The notes beneath the pieces are model-generated. The model was not told the origin of the DNA and did not search any database. It was given only the letters and a program-made list of their open reading frames with translations. A DNA stretch of 64,000 nt from Nautilus pompilius (taxonomy: Eukaryota; Mollusca; Cephalopoda; Nautilida; Nautilidae). The stretch spans positions 1,821,501 to 1,885,500 of the forward strand of contig JACATO010000122.1 in the NCBI GenBank assembly GCA_018389105.1, in the 5' to 3' direction. The translations under genes and the position numbers were made by a program. This document shows positions 37,900-50,000 of this stretch, one piece after another. How positions within the stretch are numbered: position 1 is the stretch's first letter; each line of letters begins with the position of its first letter.

Positions 37900-40315
37900 T
37901 TTTCAGGAAAAAATAACATGAAGTTTACATCGTCACCCAATTTTTATTTTTAAGCATTTACACAAATTTTTTTCTGCTATTTGGCCTTCAAACCACAAAA
38001 GTTTGAATTTTAAGAAAGAAAATGTAGCAGTCTAGTTTCTCTCTTAAAAACAACTGGAATTTTCATGTGTAGTTGACTAAACAGAAATTTTTGCAATTTC
38101 TTTCCATGTAATACAATATAAGTATCTGATATAGTTGTACAGTCTTATAAAATAAGTACAATAAGAATGCTTTAGACATGTAAACTATCTGTTCTCTGCA
38201 AGTACCTAATTTAGGAAACTTCCAGGTCATCTACACATAATAACTGACTGGAAAGGTTTTGCGCTAGTACCATCAAAGATATAAACTTTATTATCTACGT
38301 ATAACCTGACATTTCTGAATTCATTAGCATTTTAACAAGATATTTCTCTTAGAAAAATAAAAATGTAAAATCACTCAAATCTTGAAAACTTCAAATAAAA
38401 ATGAGGTCTGCTATCTTATCCAGCACCAAAGTCTCTCTCAATATTGTAATAAAGATTTCTAAAATAACATTCAATGATGTTTTCATATTTGTTTTATCTG
38501 TATAGCTCTTTAACCTCCCTATTGTATTTTGGGTCTATTTTACCCAGCTTTTTTTTTTTAAATCCTATATTTTGTGACCTTTCCTAGTTAAGGTTCTGGA
38601 ACTCATAAGAAACAAACAAGCAAACTTTGCTGGTATGTTCAGTTCTTCCAATACTGCTCTTGTGAACAAAATTGACCCAAAGCATTATAGTATGACAGAT
38701 GTAACCAAAATCTCAACACAATAGTAGTGCAACAAGGAAATACACAGAAAACAGCTTTTGGGGACAGACTATGTGCAAGGATCAAAAAACAAGCTCTATG
38801 TTCCTTCCACTTTTTGGATTATACCAAGTTTTTTCATCCATTCCCTCCCCCCTCTCTACTAATACCACATTTATTGGTGACAACATTCAGTCATTCCTAA
38901 TATCTTCTGAATATGTTCGCCATGAAATTAATTTTATTGATAATGGCATTTTCATGGAGAGAATAATTATATATGAAGTTTTCTATTTCAGTCAAGCATT
39001 AGTCTTTTAATATATTCTTAATTTAGCTGTTCCAGCACAGCATTTACTGCCATGGTTACTTTCATGTATGAGAATTTATCCTCCTCCGCTGGGAACTGTG
39101 CAGTTGTGAGTTTCATAGTTTTACCCATGAGAACAGATCTGTTGTGTATGTTATCCACGTGCAAGCTTTCATACAGCACTGACACAAATACCTACTGGTG
39201 AGTTCTATGCAGATAAAAAATATAAACAAACAAATAACCCTGTATCTATACAGATTTATCAGTCACTGTTATCCTGGAAACTATTCAACCACGTAATCCT
39301 TATTTTTATCTGATCACGATCAGAGAGACCTTGTGGTTTGTGAAGGTAAGAACGTAGCAAATCAAATGGTTTTGTCTACTCTCCAGCACTATTCCAGGAT
39401 GTCTGATAGTTAAAACCTCCCACATATTTGCATGAGAAAATTTGTTCTTATTTAAACATATCACTTATACAGGACAAATCTACTGAATTAAGGTTTACAG
39501 TTATAAGATCTCTATCAGCTTACTGGTGACAAACTAAGAGCCCAGTGAAGAAAACTCTGTTCTGGTTTTGCTTCATATTCCCGTTAAACAGTTTGTCGTC
39601 GGATTTTTTTAAATAAATAATTCATTTTTCACCACTCGGAGGAGAAGGGGAAAAAAAAAAAATCAATCCCGTCTTGGATTTCTATTTGGAAAAAAATTTT
39701 AATCAACCATCTATCCACCATTTACATACGAAATGTTTTACTATACTGGTAACCCCAACTGGGCAGGGTTAATTGCCAGAGGTCACAAATTTTAACAGCA
39801 ATTAAAACCAACACTGGTTAAAAAAAAAAAAAAAAAAAAAACAGCTCCAGCGCCAACACGTAAAATACAGGCAGGCAAATGATCCAAAAACAAGATGGTA
39901 GCTGCTCTGGTGATCCATCCATAAAATCGGTTTAATCGTAAAATAAAATTTATAAACAAAAAAAAAAAAAAATAAATAAATTTGCACATCATGAAAAGAT
40001 GGTAATTTACCAAAACAGAATTTCATAAAGGGATGTCAGGGATCCTACCTGAATGGCGGGTTAACAAAAAAAAGTTTAATAATACTTTAAATAAATCATT
40101 AACATCCACAAAAAAAATTAAATTACAAAAAAATAACAAGAAAATCTGCAGTCTTCATCACCATTCTTTTTAAGTCTGGTGCTGAAACTTAATCACAGGG
40201 CCACACTTCATACCATTTATTTCATTCTTGGTCTTTAATTTACAAAAAAAAAAAAAACAAAAACAAAAAAAAAAACCACCAAATGACACTTTCCCTTTGT
40301 TCAACTGTTATAACA
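37900..40315. other. AT-rich stretch with long poly-A/T tracts
   Basis: Contains a poly-A of about 22 at 39820-39841 and another of about 15 near 39958-39972, which create phenylalanine-rich minus frames. A possible short inverted-repeat element lies at about 38506-38705. No gene recognised; the 79-codon forward frame at 38771-39010 has no recognised domain. Confidence 0.5.
38506..38705. repeat. Possible short piggyBac-like MITE
   Basis: The left side begins TTAACCTCCCTATTG and then TTTTGGGTCTATTTTACCC. The right side carries the inverted, decayed form TTTGTTC-type AAAATTGACCCAAAGCATTAT. TTAA at the left edge is the target site of piggyBac elements, but no TTAA is found on the right and the similarity is modest. 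Confidence 0.25.
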
Positions 40316-40319
40316 TTTC

Positions 40320-40715
40320 CCACATAGGATCGATATCTGGTTGTTGTCCTTTGTGAAAGGAAATGCTGCTGCCAGCAATATTCCTCTGATGGCAGAACTC
40401 ATGCAGAAATTGTTTATTATCGTGATGGCTTGTGTCACACCGTTCCACACTCTCTTGCCCACTTCCCTTGTTCCGGTGACAGGTTATGGTACAGAATGTC
40501 CCTATTAGAAATCATTTCTAGTTGTGGAAGGAAACCAGAATACTCAGATGAAACTCATGCAGCTAGCTGGTGAAGAGCAGCAAAGAAAAAGAATGTCTGT
40601 AAGGTTTGCCAAACCAAATGGGCTCCCAGCAGGAACCAAACTTACATCCTTGACCTTAGCAGTACTAATGGTCTACTGAGTTACCCAGGTATCCAGTAAC
40701 AAAATCAGCAATGAC
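40320..40715 (-). repeat. tRNA-derived SINE-like repeat (copy E)
   Basis: On the minus strand it starts with GGATACCTGGGTAACTCAGT (A-box position) and GTTTGGTTCCTGCTGGGAGC (B-box position). The body has TTCACCAGCTAGCTGC, then CTGGTTTCCTTCCACA, then GATTTCTAATAGGGACATTC. The same body order occurs in copies A and B. This is the most complete head-plus-body copy. It has an extra unexplained ~170 base extension toward lower coordinates, which may be unrelated sequence. Confidence 0.6.
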
Positions 40716-41345
40716 AGTTATTATGGATAGATCTATCCTCTAAAATGTAAGTTCACTTGTAATCGCATAATCACCTGCTACATATCTATAAAGAGATTTT
40801 TTTAATAACCTGGTTAAACAAGAATTCAAATGTCATCTTGTATAGTAAAGTAAATCATTTAGTTAGTTATATAAATATACAAACACTCCAGTTTATGCAT
40901 AGAGAATAATAACTTCTTTGACTATCGATTATAAAATTGTCAAAATGAGCTAAATGCCTAAATCCTTATAAATCATTAAATTTGAGTAATAAAATAATTA
41001 AAAGAAAAAAATTTTATTTTATCCCCCAAGTCTGTGGAAACTGTTCTAGTATCTGAGTACTCTAAATTAACACAAATTTAAAATAACATTTTATTTAATT
41101 ACTGAAATCAATTCACTATAAAGAGATGGGGTAGGAGGAGCATTTGCAAAATATTCAGTATTTTAGTTACGTTGATGATAACAATCTGGACAAGATGAGG
41201 TCATTTAAATGCAATTTCTCAAATTTGTGCTACAAGTCATTTTTTTACATATTCCTTTACTAATTAATTCACACATCATAAGTCTACATTGCAGATTTCA
41301 GAAGCTATGAACATCTTTCATAGTTGGCACAATAAGTCAAACATT
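40716..41345. other. AT-rich spacer, nothing recognised
   Basis: Non-coding interval with homopolymers only. Confidence 0.6.
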
Positions 41346-41348
41346 TTA

Positions 41349-41973
41349 CAGTAAAGTCTGTAAATAATGGCACCCTCAGGGAATCAGGGATGCCATTATA
41401 TCGAATATTCCGATATATGGAGCATCCATATAAGGGAGGTGTAAATAAGTAGAATATAAAATGGACACGCATGTGCTACCAGTTTAATCAAAATATTCAA
41501 AAAATGCATTTACAACAAGCTATACAGAACATGCGTGTGAATAAAACAATTGCATTTTTAAAATGTATGCACATTACATACGCATAAAAAACAATTATAC
41601 ACTGCACAACACTGTTTACTTCTCTTCTGTTACCTGCTCCTCCTCTGGTGCTGTTGTTTCAACTGCTGCATCAGAAGAATGATTGACGATCCAACATTGT
41701 ACCCACACATCACCTTTTTCTAATTTCTTGACTATTAAATTTTATCGGCAGTGTTAAGTGTAGTCCTTCATTTTTCTCTAGTACTTGCTCTGTCAAATTT
41801 AGCAGCCATTGTTGAGGGGTGCAAAAGTTGTATGATGAGAGAGAGAGAGAGAGAAATGATCTATGCACACTTCCAAGATGGCAACTATAAACAAACTTAA
41901 GTTAGTTGCCGTGTCTGCTGCCAAAGTTGTGACATGTCATTAGATAGAGTGCCACTGTATCTAGAGTTTATTG
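41349..41973 (-). mobile_element. pogo/Tigger-like element, internally deleted (625 bp)
   Basis: The left end is CAGTAAAGTCTGTAAATAAT followed by GGCACCCT. The right end read inward is CAATAAACTCTAGATACAGT followed by GGCACTCT. TA flanks both sides (41347-41348, 41974-41975). On the minus strand, an ATG at 41809 opens a short damaged coding region starting MAAKFDRASTREK, with LHLTLP and LEKGD-type residues that resemble the N-terminal CENP-B/HTH region of Tigger transposases. A glutamate-rich tail (TTAPEEEQVTEEK) ends at a stop at 41616-41618. N-terminus joined almost directly to an acidic C-terminus is what a large internal deletion would leave. The catalytic core is absent. Confidence 0.7.
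41836..41854. repeat. (GA)n microsatellite
   Basis: Nine GA units just upstream of the coding remnant within the pogo-like element. Confidence 0.9.
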
Positions 41974-41975
41974 TA

Positions 41976-44845
41976 AAACATTGATGATGCATGTTAAAAA
42001 TATCACACATACAACACCAGACCATGTTAACCTAGTGTTATAATGAAGGACCTTAAGGATAGTAAATATAATCCCCATCTGATCCTTATCTTACAATGCT
42101 GTTGTTGATACTGATTATGCAGTTTTGGTACATTATAGACATTTTCTCCATGCTTTACATTATGATGTATACACAGGATCACTCTGCATCTTTTCATCAT
42201 ATCAGTTGCAGTCCTTGTTTGCTGTAGTATTTAAAATGTTTTAGCAGTTACAATGTTAATCTTCAACAAAAACCATTCATCATTATATTTTTTAAGATTT
42301 ATGACAAGTAAAAACCAGTGCTAAGCATAAACAGTCATTATTTCACCATTGTTATAAGGGGCCTTTAATGTTTGTTCCTTTCCTAAAATTTATTTCTCAT
42401 GTGAAAATAGATTATGGGAAAATAAGACCACTACTTAAAGAACTATACCGAGCAAAGGATACAATATAACTAAATTTTTTTTTGTTTTTAATCTTTTATT
42501 ATTCCAAATTATTCTCCATTTTCTTTTATGTTGTGTGGTCAATACTGATTATACTAAATAACCAGTCCATCCATTAACCATCGGTCAGCTAATTAGAAAC
42601 CCCAAGCCTTCAATTCCTGGTCGTCTTTGTTGTTGTTTGAACTGTTACTGACTAACCATAGAGATACAAAAAATTATAGACCATATACAACATTAACAAA
42701 CAAAAGATGTCCTTAGTGTAAACAATGGCTATATAATTTAATATTTAATTAGCTTAATTGAATGAAAAAAGGAAAGTTAATTAAATAAAGGTAGCACCAA
42801 GTATTCAAACAAGCATGACAAAATAATCAAAAGCTTCTATTGCTATCTCACCAAGATTTTTTAAAAATTAAATAAATTAGGTAACATTTAATTGCAAAAT
42901 ATTTTTAAGAGGTACATTGTTTTATAGAATTGACTGAAAAATCAGCTGAAGCAAAGACAGGAATCACTTCATGTATGTAATGAACTAATTAACAGCATGA
43001 ATTAGTTGAAAAACAAAATGATGTTCCCTTTTTATAATAAATCACTTTTCCTTAAAGTCTTTCAAAAGTGCATAACCACCCATGAAAGCTGAGATAATGC
43101 AGTATTGAATTTAGTCATTTTGTTTGTACCTGTTTAGTGAGATGAGGTAAGCAATATCATTGATAAGTGCAAATAAGGTAAAATAATTTCAGGTGAAACT
43201 ACACGAGGATAGTAATGTTCATCTGTAAAATATTTTAAACTGTTGTTATGTTAGTTCATTCCACAAGGAAAAACCACAGATTTTTTATCAATTCTGAAAT
43301 CCTAATACAAGAAAATGAATGCTATTGTGCAGAATAGCATACAGATTTGTTCTATCCTGGTTTTTGAATTTTAATCTTTGCTAAACGTGTGGTTTTCTTC
43401 TGCTTAAACAAGATTAGTTATTCTATAAACTTATTATTATCTAACAAGGTGAACACTCTTGCATTATCTCTCACTCTCTATTGTCAGCAGTAATAAACAC
43501 AGCTGTAGTCTATAGACCTGGGCTTACATCAAAATGCATTCACTGAAAAAAGGGTCTCCAGTTTGACACAAATTGTGTATTTATTTTTTTATTAATTTTC
43601 AAATCAAAACTAAAATTCTAAAACTGAAAACTTCTTTGCAGGAGAGTCCAGTATAACAGAACCAATTTCTTCTCACAATCAATTATCGTAATGTGAAAAC
43701 ACATTTACTGCTGCTCGTCGGTACACCAAAGCTACTAGTGACGAAGGCTTCACCAACAGAGATTTAGGGTATTTAATCTCAGAATCACCAATTTCTTCCC
43801 CATGCTGTTTGTTTTGTGACAAGAGCAACTTAACAAAAAAAAATAATCTGGGTACTAAAATATACATAATCACAGATGAATTTGTAGTACACATGTAAGC
43901 AGACGCTTAAAAATGATAAAAACAAGCAAGAATTAATTGGATTTTACTAAATTGACTTTATTCGGCTTTGGTAAGTGTATAATAAACCAAGATAATGCTG
44001 AGTAACCTAATTAACCCACATCAACCACACCACACAGGTTAATCAAACAAAATAATTTTAAAATTGTTTTACATCATTACTGTTAAAATGAATAAATAAT
44101 GAAGGCTTAATTAGCTTAATTGAATTTTCCAAAAAGCTAATTAAATAGGTTTACATAAGTAAAATAGAGGGCAATGCATAAAGTACTCACACAATAGTTA
44201 CCAGCATTTTAACTTCAGAGTATTACAATATCTCAGATCAGTTTTTTAATTGTACAAAGTGAGGGTGAAGGAGAGCTTTTGAAAATAACAAATCATTTAT
44301 TATGTTTTGTGCATATATTTTATTTTTTTTTTGTAGTTAAGGGAATTTCTGTACGATAGCAAAGTTTACAAAATTATAACAACTTTAGACTTATGTTTCA
44401 AAGTGATTTCTGATAAAGCTAAATAGACATTTGTTTTATCATAGGAAAATCTGCATTTTTCTTGAAATATATTTTTTCTAATACTTTGACGAGAGAGGAA
44501 GCACTGAAATATGCATAACCTTTCTGCTAGCAGTGAGAGGTCAACTTCACCAATATTATAGATTTTTTAAGTGAAATCTTAACATGGCAAATTTTGGCTC
44601 TGACCTTTACCAGTACATAAAAATCTAACGTTTTCCAGCTTTTTTTCTTGAAGCCCTATGAAATTTTCCAGATCTTTTCATACATTTCCAACAAAATACC
44701 CCCCCCAACACACAAAAAAAAATAGTTAATTTATAGACAGTATAAATTATATAAAAGCATAACAGTAGAAAGTCAGAACTTTCAGTCCAAACTCATTAAG
44801 TTAAATATCTGCTACATAAAAAGTATTACTTTCTCATTCTTAACA
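41976..44845. other. AT-rich stretch, no gene recognised
   Basis: No transposon domain found. A 71-codon minus frame at 43679-43894 has an equally open forward frame (43690 onward, ARRYTKATSDEGFTNRD) with normal complexity; I cannot name either. Remaining sequence is low-complexity. Confidence 0.5.
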
Positions 44846-44849
44846 ACAT

Positions 44850-45066
44850 AAGTGCCAAAGTTGAGGGCCTAGGTTTGATCCCCAGTGAGAGGCAGCTTGG
44901 TTTGGTGTACCTTCAAGGTATTCTTTCTTCTGGATGCTCCAATTTCCTCCCACATCTGAAAAATGTAGAGTTCTGCTAGGGCTTTCCTTGTCAAAGTCAG
45001 CAGTGCTAGGTTCCTTGTGGCACGCGATATTGTTATTTTGCATGTCAGTGTAGAGATTGGTAAGCA
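44850..45066 (+). repeat. tRNA-derived SINE-like repeat (copy F)
   Basis: GGTTTGATCCCCAGTGAG at about 44872 is a near-canonical B box. It is followed by GTGTACCTTCAAGGTATTC, CCAATTTCCTCCCACATCTG, TTTCCTTGTCAAAGTC and GTGCTAGGTTCCTTGTGGCA. The last two blocks are shared with copy D and the TTTCCTCCCACA block with copy B, which ties the copies to one family or to families with a common body. The A-box region upstream is degraded. Confidence 0.65.
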
Positions 45067-45750
45067 AAATACATTAACTTATTTGAGGCTTCAGTAGTTT
45101 TATCTTTAACCCTTATGCTGCAGGAATCATAATCCCCAACACCCACCATGTGTGTGAAAGAAAAAATTTAAAAAAAAATTTCATACAGAATTAAAGGTAT
45201 GCTTGCAGAAATATGAAAAGTGTAGAATTAAATATATCTAGCTTTTTATTTGCTTGGCGAAGTGTAAAAGTTCATGTCCAGACCAAATGGAAGCTCAGGT
45301 GTGTTGTGTGGGCGAGTGTACACTAAAGTCAACATGTCCTGTTCCTGTTTGTTTTCCTGAGCATATTACAATCATGAGCCAGCACTTCACTCATATCTGT
45401 TAGCTTTCATTACTATAGGTTTCTTCAATATTTTCTGTATGGTCAAATTTTCACACAGCTTACGCTTGGGTGCAGCGCAAGAGGTTGAGGGCTGTAGGGT
45501 ACTCAAGGTGAGTCAGACACATTTAAGATACAAAGGCCTGCATGGGTGAACACGTGTGCTCTGCTTGGCCACTTGACTCCCCTAAATGACACTCCTCTTT
45601 ACAAGAAATTCAAATAATGGTAGAAAAAAACGCTTTAAGAACAGAAATTGAATACCAGTAAACCATTATTGTTACTATTGATTTCTGGAATATTTGTAAA
45701 CAGCTTCACTAAAAATGTGAATGGTATAACTGAAAACATGGCTAAAGCAA
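45067..45750. other. AT-rich spacer, nothing firmly recognised
   Basis: Starts with TTTAACCCTTATGCTGC, which resembles the starts of some DNA transposons, but no matching end was found. Confidence 0.45.
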
Positions 45751-45754
45751 TAGG

Positions 45755-47040
45755 CTACCATATTTGATAGTAGTGAAAGTTTGAAGCCAAAATATCCATC
45801 TTTAAAGGTCTACCTTGACTTATACATCACATCAATACTTTTAGCGATGAAGTCTTTAAAGATTTAACCAATTTTGACAAGTCTTTTTCAGTTTGTTTAC
45901 ATTCAAAATCTTTGCAACTGCAGAGAATATACCACAACAGAGAATGCACCATATCAAAGAAACAATAAAAATATTTAAATTTACAAATGAAAAGTTGATT
46001 TATACGATGCATGAAATAAAAAGATTGTTTCAAAGTTCTTTCATCTTTATAAATGGTTTGTTTATAACAGGCATCAAGCAAAGAATGCTACCAATATTCA
46101 AACTGTTTTTATTAGGATTAATTGCACAATAATTTGGTGACCCTGCCGTCATTCTAATTGCATAAATTAGTTGTAATAATCTCAAATCCATTTTTATTGG
46201 CTTATTGTTTAAACTCCTCTGTGTAAAAGTGCAGTGATAATCTTTAATCATCTTACATTGTTTTAGGCTTGTGATCGAAATATAACATGAATACATAAAA
46301 ACTGGCATTTTATTTCATATCATTGTTTAGATCTTTTCTGGTTTCTTGTGATAGTTACCATGACTGTAGTCAGAAACAATTATGATAATAATTGTTTATG
46401 CTTTCCTCTTTGAATACTGTTGATTCCTCTGAATTATCCCCACTACAAGAGAATACTTGAGTTTTTTTTTTTTTTTTTTACAAATGGATCAATACAAAAT
46501 GAGAGTCGATTTATGCACCGAATCAAAAAGAAAATGATGATTTTCATAAAGATCAGAAACATGGAGTCGATTTATACACCATGTAAACTTGTACATCAGT
46601 GACGGGCAAGCTGTGGCCCATACAACATTGTTGACCACTGCCCAATGAAACAGCTCAGCTCCTGCTAAAGTTGCTGTTATACTGACATCAGTAGGGTGCC
46701 CATTTCATCAGTTGTCTGCACTTAGCAATTGGAAAATCATTCTTTTATCTCAATATCATTTACACCTAATTTAACTAAACATAAATAAATATTTCATTTG
46801 CTTTTACTATTTTAAGTTGATGACAATTCTATTAATTTATAAATGAATAAGCATTTTCCATGTTATAAATATTCATCTTGTATCCAATATATTTCAGCTT
46901 ATGCGTGGGGTTGTGGTTAGTGCACGTCTGATTTCGATCTTGTGATCCAATGAGATAAAAGAGGGTCAATCAAGTGGCCTACTCACTAGCTAGCGTAGGT
47001 TGCCCATCGCTGTTGTACATGGGCAGATATGGTATTTGTG
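45755..47040. repeat. Older repeat with TACCATAT ends, host of a nested MITE
   Basis: CTACCATATTTGATAG near 45756 faces a reversed copy of TACCATATCTGCCC at about 47020-47033. Inside are three related blocks containing a GTTGATTTATAC or GTCGATTTAT(G/A)C core (about 45992, 46504 and 46567), plus TTGACTTATACATC near 45817. Blocks of this TATA-GTCGA type are common in dispersed animal DNA transposons with long subterminal repeats. No transposase domain was recognised; short frames on both strands at 45827-46308 are unassigned. The hAT MITE at 46597-47012 interrupts the third block. Confidence 0.4.
46597..47012. mobile_element. hAT MITE (416 bp) with perfect 8 bp TSD
   Basis: TTGTACAT occurs at 46589-46596 and again at 47013-47020, an exact 8 bp target duplication as made by hAT transposases. 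The left end is CAGTGACGGGCAAGCTGTGG. The right end read inward is CAGCGATGGGCAACCTACG. CAG-starting ends with a GGGCAA core are a well-known hAT pattern. The interior is AT-rich, has no transposase domain, and includes GGGGTTGTGGTTAGTGCACG near 46906, a tRNA-like string of unknown significance. The element is non-autonomous. Confidence 0.9.
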
Positions 47041-50000
47041 TTTTGAGTAAGAAAATTCAAGATGAACATTCCACGGGTCTGCTATTTCTGGTGAATTAGT
47101 GGTATATTTAACAGTGACTAATAAATGGTTAAGCAAGATAATGTATATTTATTCAAAACAAAGCTGCTAGAAACACAAAATTTATTGTGCTTGTTTGTTT
47201 CTTCATAAGAAAACAATGGGTTTAAAAGGACAATTGTAAAGTAGTAATAAAGCAAGCAATTAACATATCATGGTTATATTTAAATAAAATAACTTAAAAA
47301 CTCTAGATTTATAATATGAAAGTTAAATATGCTGAGACAAAAAAAAAAGATGCTTGCCATAAAATGGTAATATTATAATCCAAAGCATTGAGCCTACTGA
47401 AAACAATATGATAAATGATTTTATTTGTTAATAATAAATAATTAAACAAAACTTAGATTCAAAAGTTGAAATTTGGAAGTTTCTCTTCCTAAAGATTTTT
47501 CAACAAATGATTTTTTAATTCCTATGAAAAGTTTAGATATCAACATAAAACAAAAAAAAAAAAAAAAAATTTAAAAAAATGGTGGGTTTATAGTTAATAT
47601 TATCATCTGCCTTCAATAGCTTAAAGCCATATCTCTCGTGTAATAAATTGGCTAACTATAACAAGGTGCCTAAGGCTCAAATTGGGTGCAGATAAGTGGA
47701 TTTTTCCACCTGAGGCAGTCAAGTTGATCAGTAGTTTTGTTGCCTATCACCAAGAACTTAGAATGTTGACAACATCTTAAAAGTTGACATGCTAGAAATA
47801 GAAGTTGACAAAGCAGTCTATGACAAGATATATATTATAGCTATATCTCTAAGAAGCATTTCTAATTTCAACAAGATTACCTCAAAGTAGCCAAAAAAAG
47901 CACTCCATCTGGCTGAGCCAACTAAATTATGTGGTACATCCAGATAGGACCAGAGTCCAACTACTAGAACAAACCAGAAAGCAAGAAAAATCATATGCAT
48001 TCTAGCCGCTAGTTGACACAGAAGTTCTGTCATTTGAACTGCTGATTTGGAATCCAAAGAAACTTTGACACTGAATTCCACTTAGCTGTTGAGTTTCAAC
48101 ACTGACTTCTCATGATATGTTTGTAATATATGAAATTAATCTTTTTACTCTCATTCTGAACCAATTAACGAAAACAATTTATTTTCATTATTATTGACTT
48201 GGTGTAACAGCTAAATTAAATTTATTATTTAAAAAAGGTAATACAATAGTTAAGTTTGATTGTGAAATAAAGTTTGATTTCTAGCAGGGTCCAGCTGAGT
48301 AGTTAATTCTTTGTAAATGAGTTGAATAGCAAAATTGATTCAGAATTATTTCCACTATTTTGGCAAGCTTTTTTCTCAAAATTAGTCAGTAATTTTTGTG
48401 GCAAAATTGATCAAAGTTACCTTTGAGAAAAATATCTTGAAGCCTGGTCTATAAAATTATAGATATACAAAACGTCTGGTGCAGAGATTGTAACAACACT
48501 GGAAATTACAGAAAAGGTGAGCTCTAGTGTTCTGGCAAGATATTTAAAATTAAATTAAGAAATCACTAGCAAATTATGTTCATTTCTGATCACCTGAAGT
48601 GACTTATGTTGCTAAGATCATTATCACGTATGTTCAAAGAGGTTTACATCACATCTGCCTAAAAAGAATTGAGCCCATTTCTTTGAACTGAATATATCTA
48701 GAAGTTTTAGTCTTCAAAATGAAAGTACCATAATCTTTATGCACTAGATTCCAGTTATGAATGAATTCAATAGCTTTCCTCTGCCTTAATTTTGTTTTTA
48801 ATTGCTTTTCTGGGGGGGGGTGTCCTTTTCTCCAAATCATGTCAAATTTATTTATTTTTTGGAGGGCTAAGTAGGATATTTGAGTGAAATTGGCAGATAC
48901 AGCTTTAAGAATCGCTAGGTTAATGTTTCCTCATTTTTTTTCTGCCAGTTTCATTATTATTCTTTTTCTGTAAAAAGTTATAGATTTTGGCCCCAACATC
49001 CAGTTTAAAATGTGTTTTGATATATCATTGAACTTTGCTGGTTTTTTTCCCAAACTTATTAATATATTTTAAGAGTTCAATATTCTAAATAAAATCAATA
49101 ATTATTGAAATTTTAGATAATCATTAACAGATAATCTCACTTTATATTTTATTCTGCAGGTAATTGGTTAAGGGGTACAGGGGTTGCCTTTTTTTTTTAA
49201 AAAAAAGAAAAAAGAAAAATAGAAAGAAGAAATGTATTAAGCACAGATCCTTATTTGGAAGCTTGCCACCAAGTATTCATCATCTCACTGGTCCCGTTTT
49301 TTTCACTGCCCAAGGCTGGTGGAAGAAAAACAAACCAGAGATCTGAGAAAGTATAGAGGCAACCAGCTTTGGTATGTATACCAGGAATTTTAAGAAAATA
49401 ATAAAACAAACGAACAAATGCACGCTCGCTTTTGGTTGTTACAAAAACAAGACGACAAAATATACCACAAATATCAGTTACCAAAAAGAAACAAAGTATA
49501 TATGTGATATTTGTCATTTTTATACAGATATTTTAAAAATCTTAACCCTTTTCCATTGACAAGCATCTACCTTTTTTAAAAAATGCACAACTAAATTATG
49601 CACTAAATACAAAATTTAATGCATGCACACTTTTTAAATTAAACATTAATCAAAGGACAGTTCTTTTTAATTTGATATTGTCACTAGATGGCCAGACACC
49701 TGAAGAAATGCTTTGATATCAAGAGTAAAAGAAACCCAAAGCACCAATAAAATTGTGGCTACCAGCCCTCTCTGGCTAAGAAGTACCATGCTCGGAAGGG
49801 CAGAGGATGAGGGATTCTTTTTGCCCTGGGCCTTCAATCCCCTGGTTGGAAAGGTTAGGTACCTCCCGACTGATTTTCAGATGAGGCACCGAGGCTTTTT
49901 TCCCCCAAGGAGTTTTTTAGCTAGGGATCTTTGCTCCAACATGGGGGCTTTTGCCCCCCCCCCCTCTAATGAGATGCATCAGTGGCTCAACCTGAGTTTC

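Noticed and set aside
39792..40026. Hydrophobic minus-strand frames suggesting a membrane protein
   Set aside because: The phenylalanine runs are translated poly-A/T tracts.
43679..43920. Overlapping open frames on both strands
   Set aside because: Normal complexity but no recognised domain; both strands being open argues against a specific coding signal.
44850..44920. Possible tRNA gene around a near-canonical B box
   Set aside because: The upstream A box and acceptor stem are missing, and the downstream sequence is shared with another dispersed copy.
46900..46960. tRNA-like string GGGGTTGTGGTTAGTGCACG
   Set aside because: No cloverleaf can be drawn and the string lies inside the hAT MITE; too short to call a SINE.
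47818..48081. Minus-strand frame with a possible transmembrane stretch
   Set aside because: No homologous family recognised, no clear splice sites on both sides, and hydrophobic runs are expected by chance in AT-rich DNA.
48649..48840. Minus-strand frame with KTKTSRYIQF-type residues
   Set aside because: It looked protein-like, but I could not tie it to any family, and it is interrupted by a G-run-derived segment.
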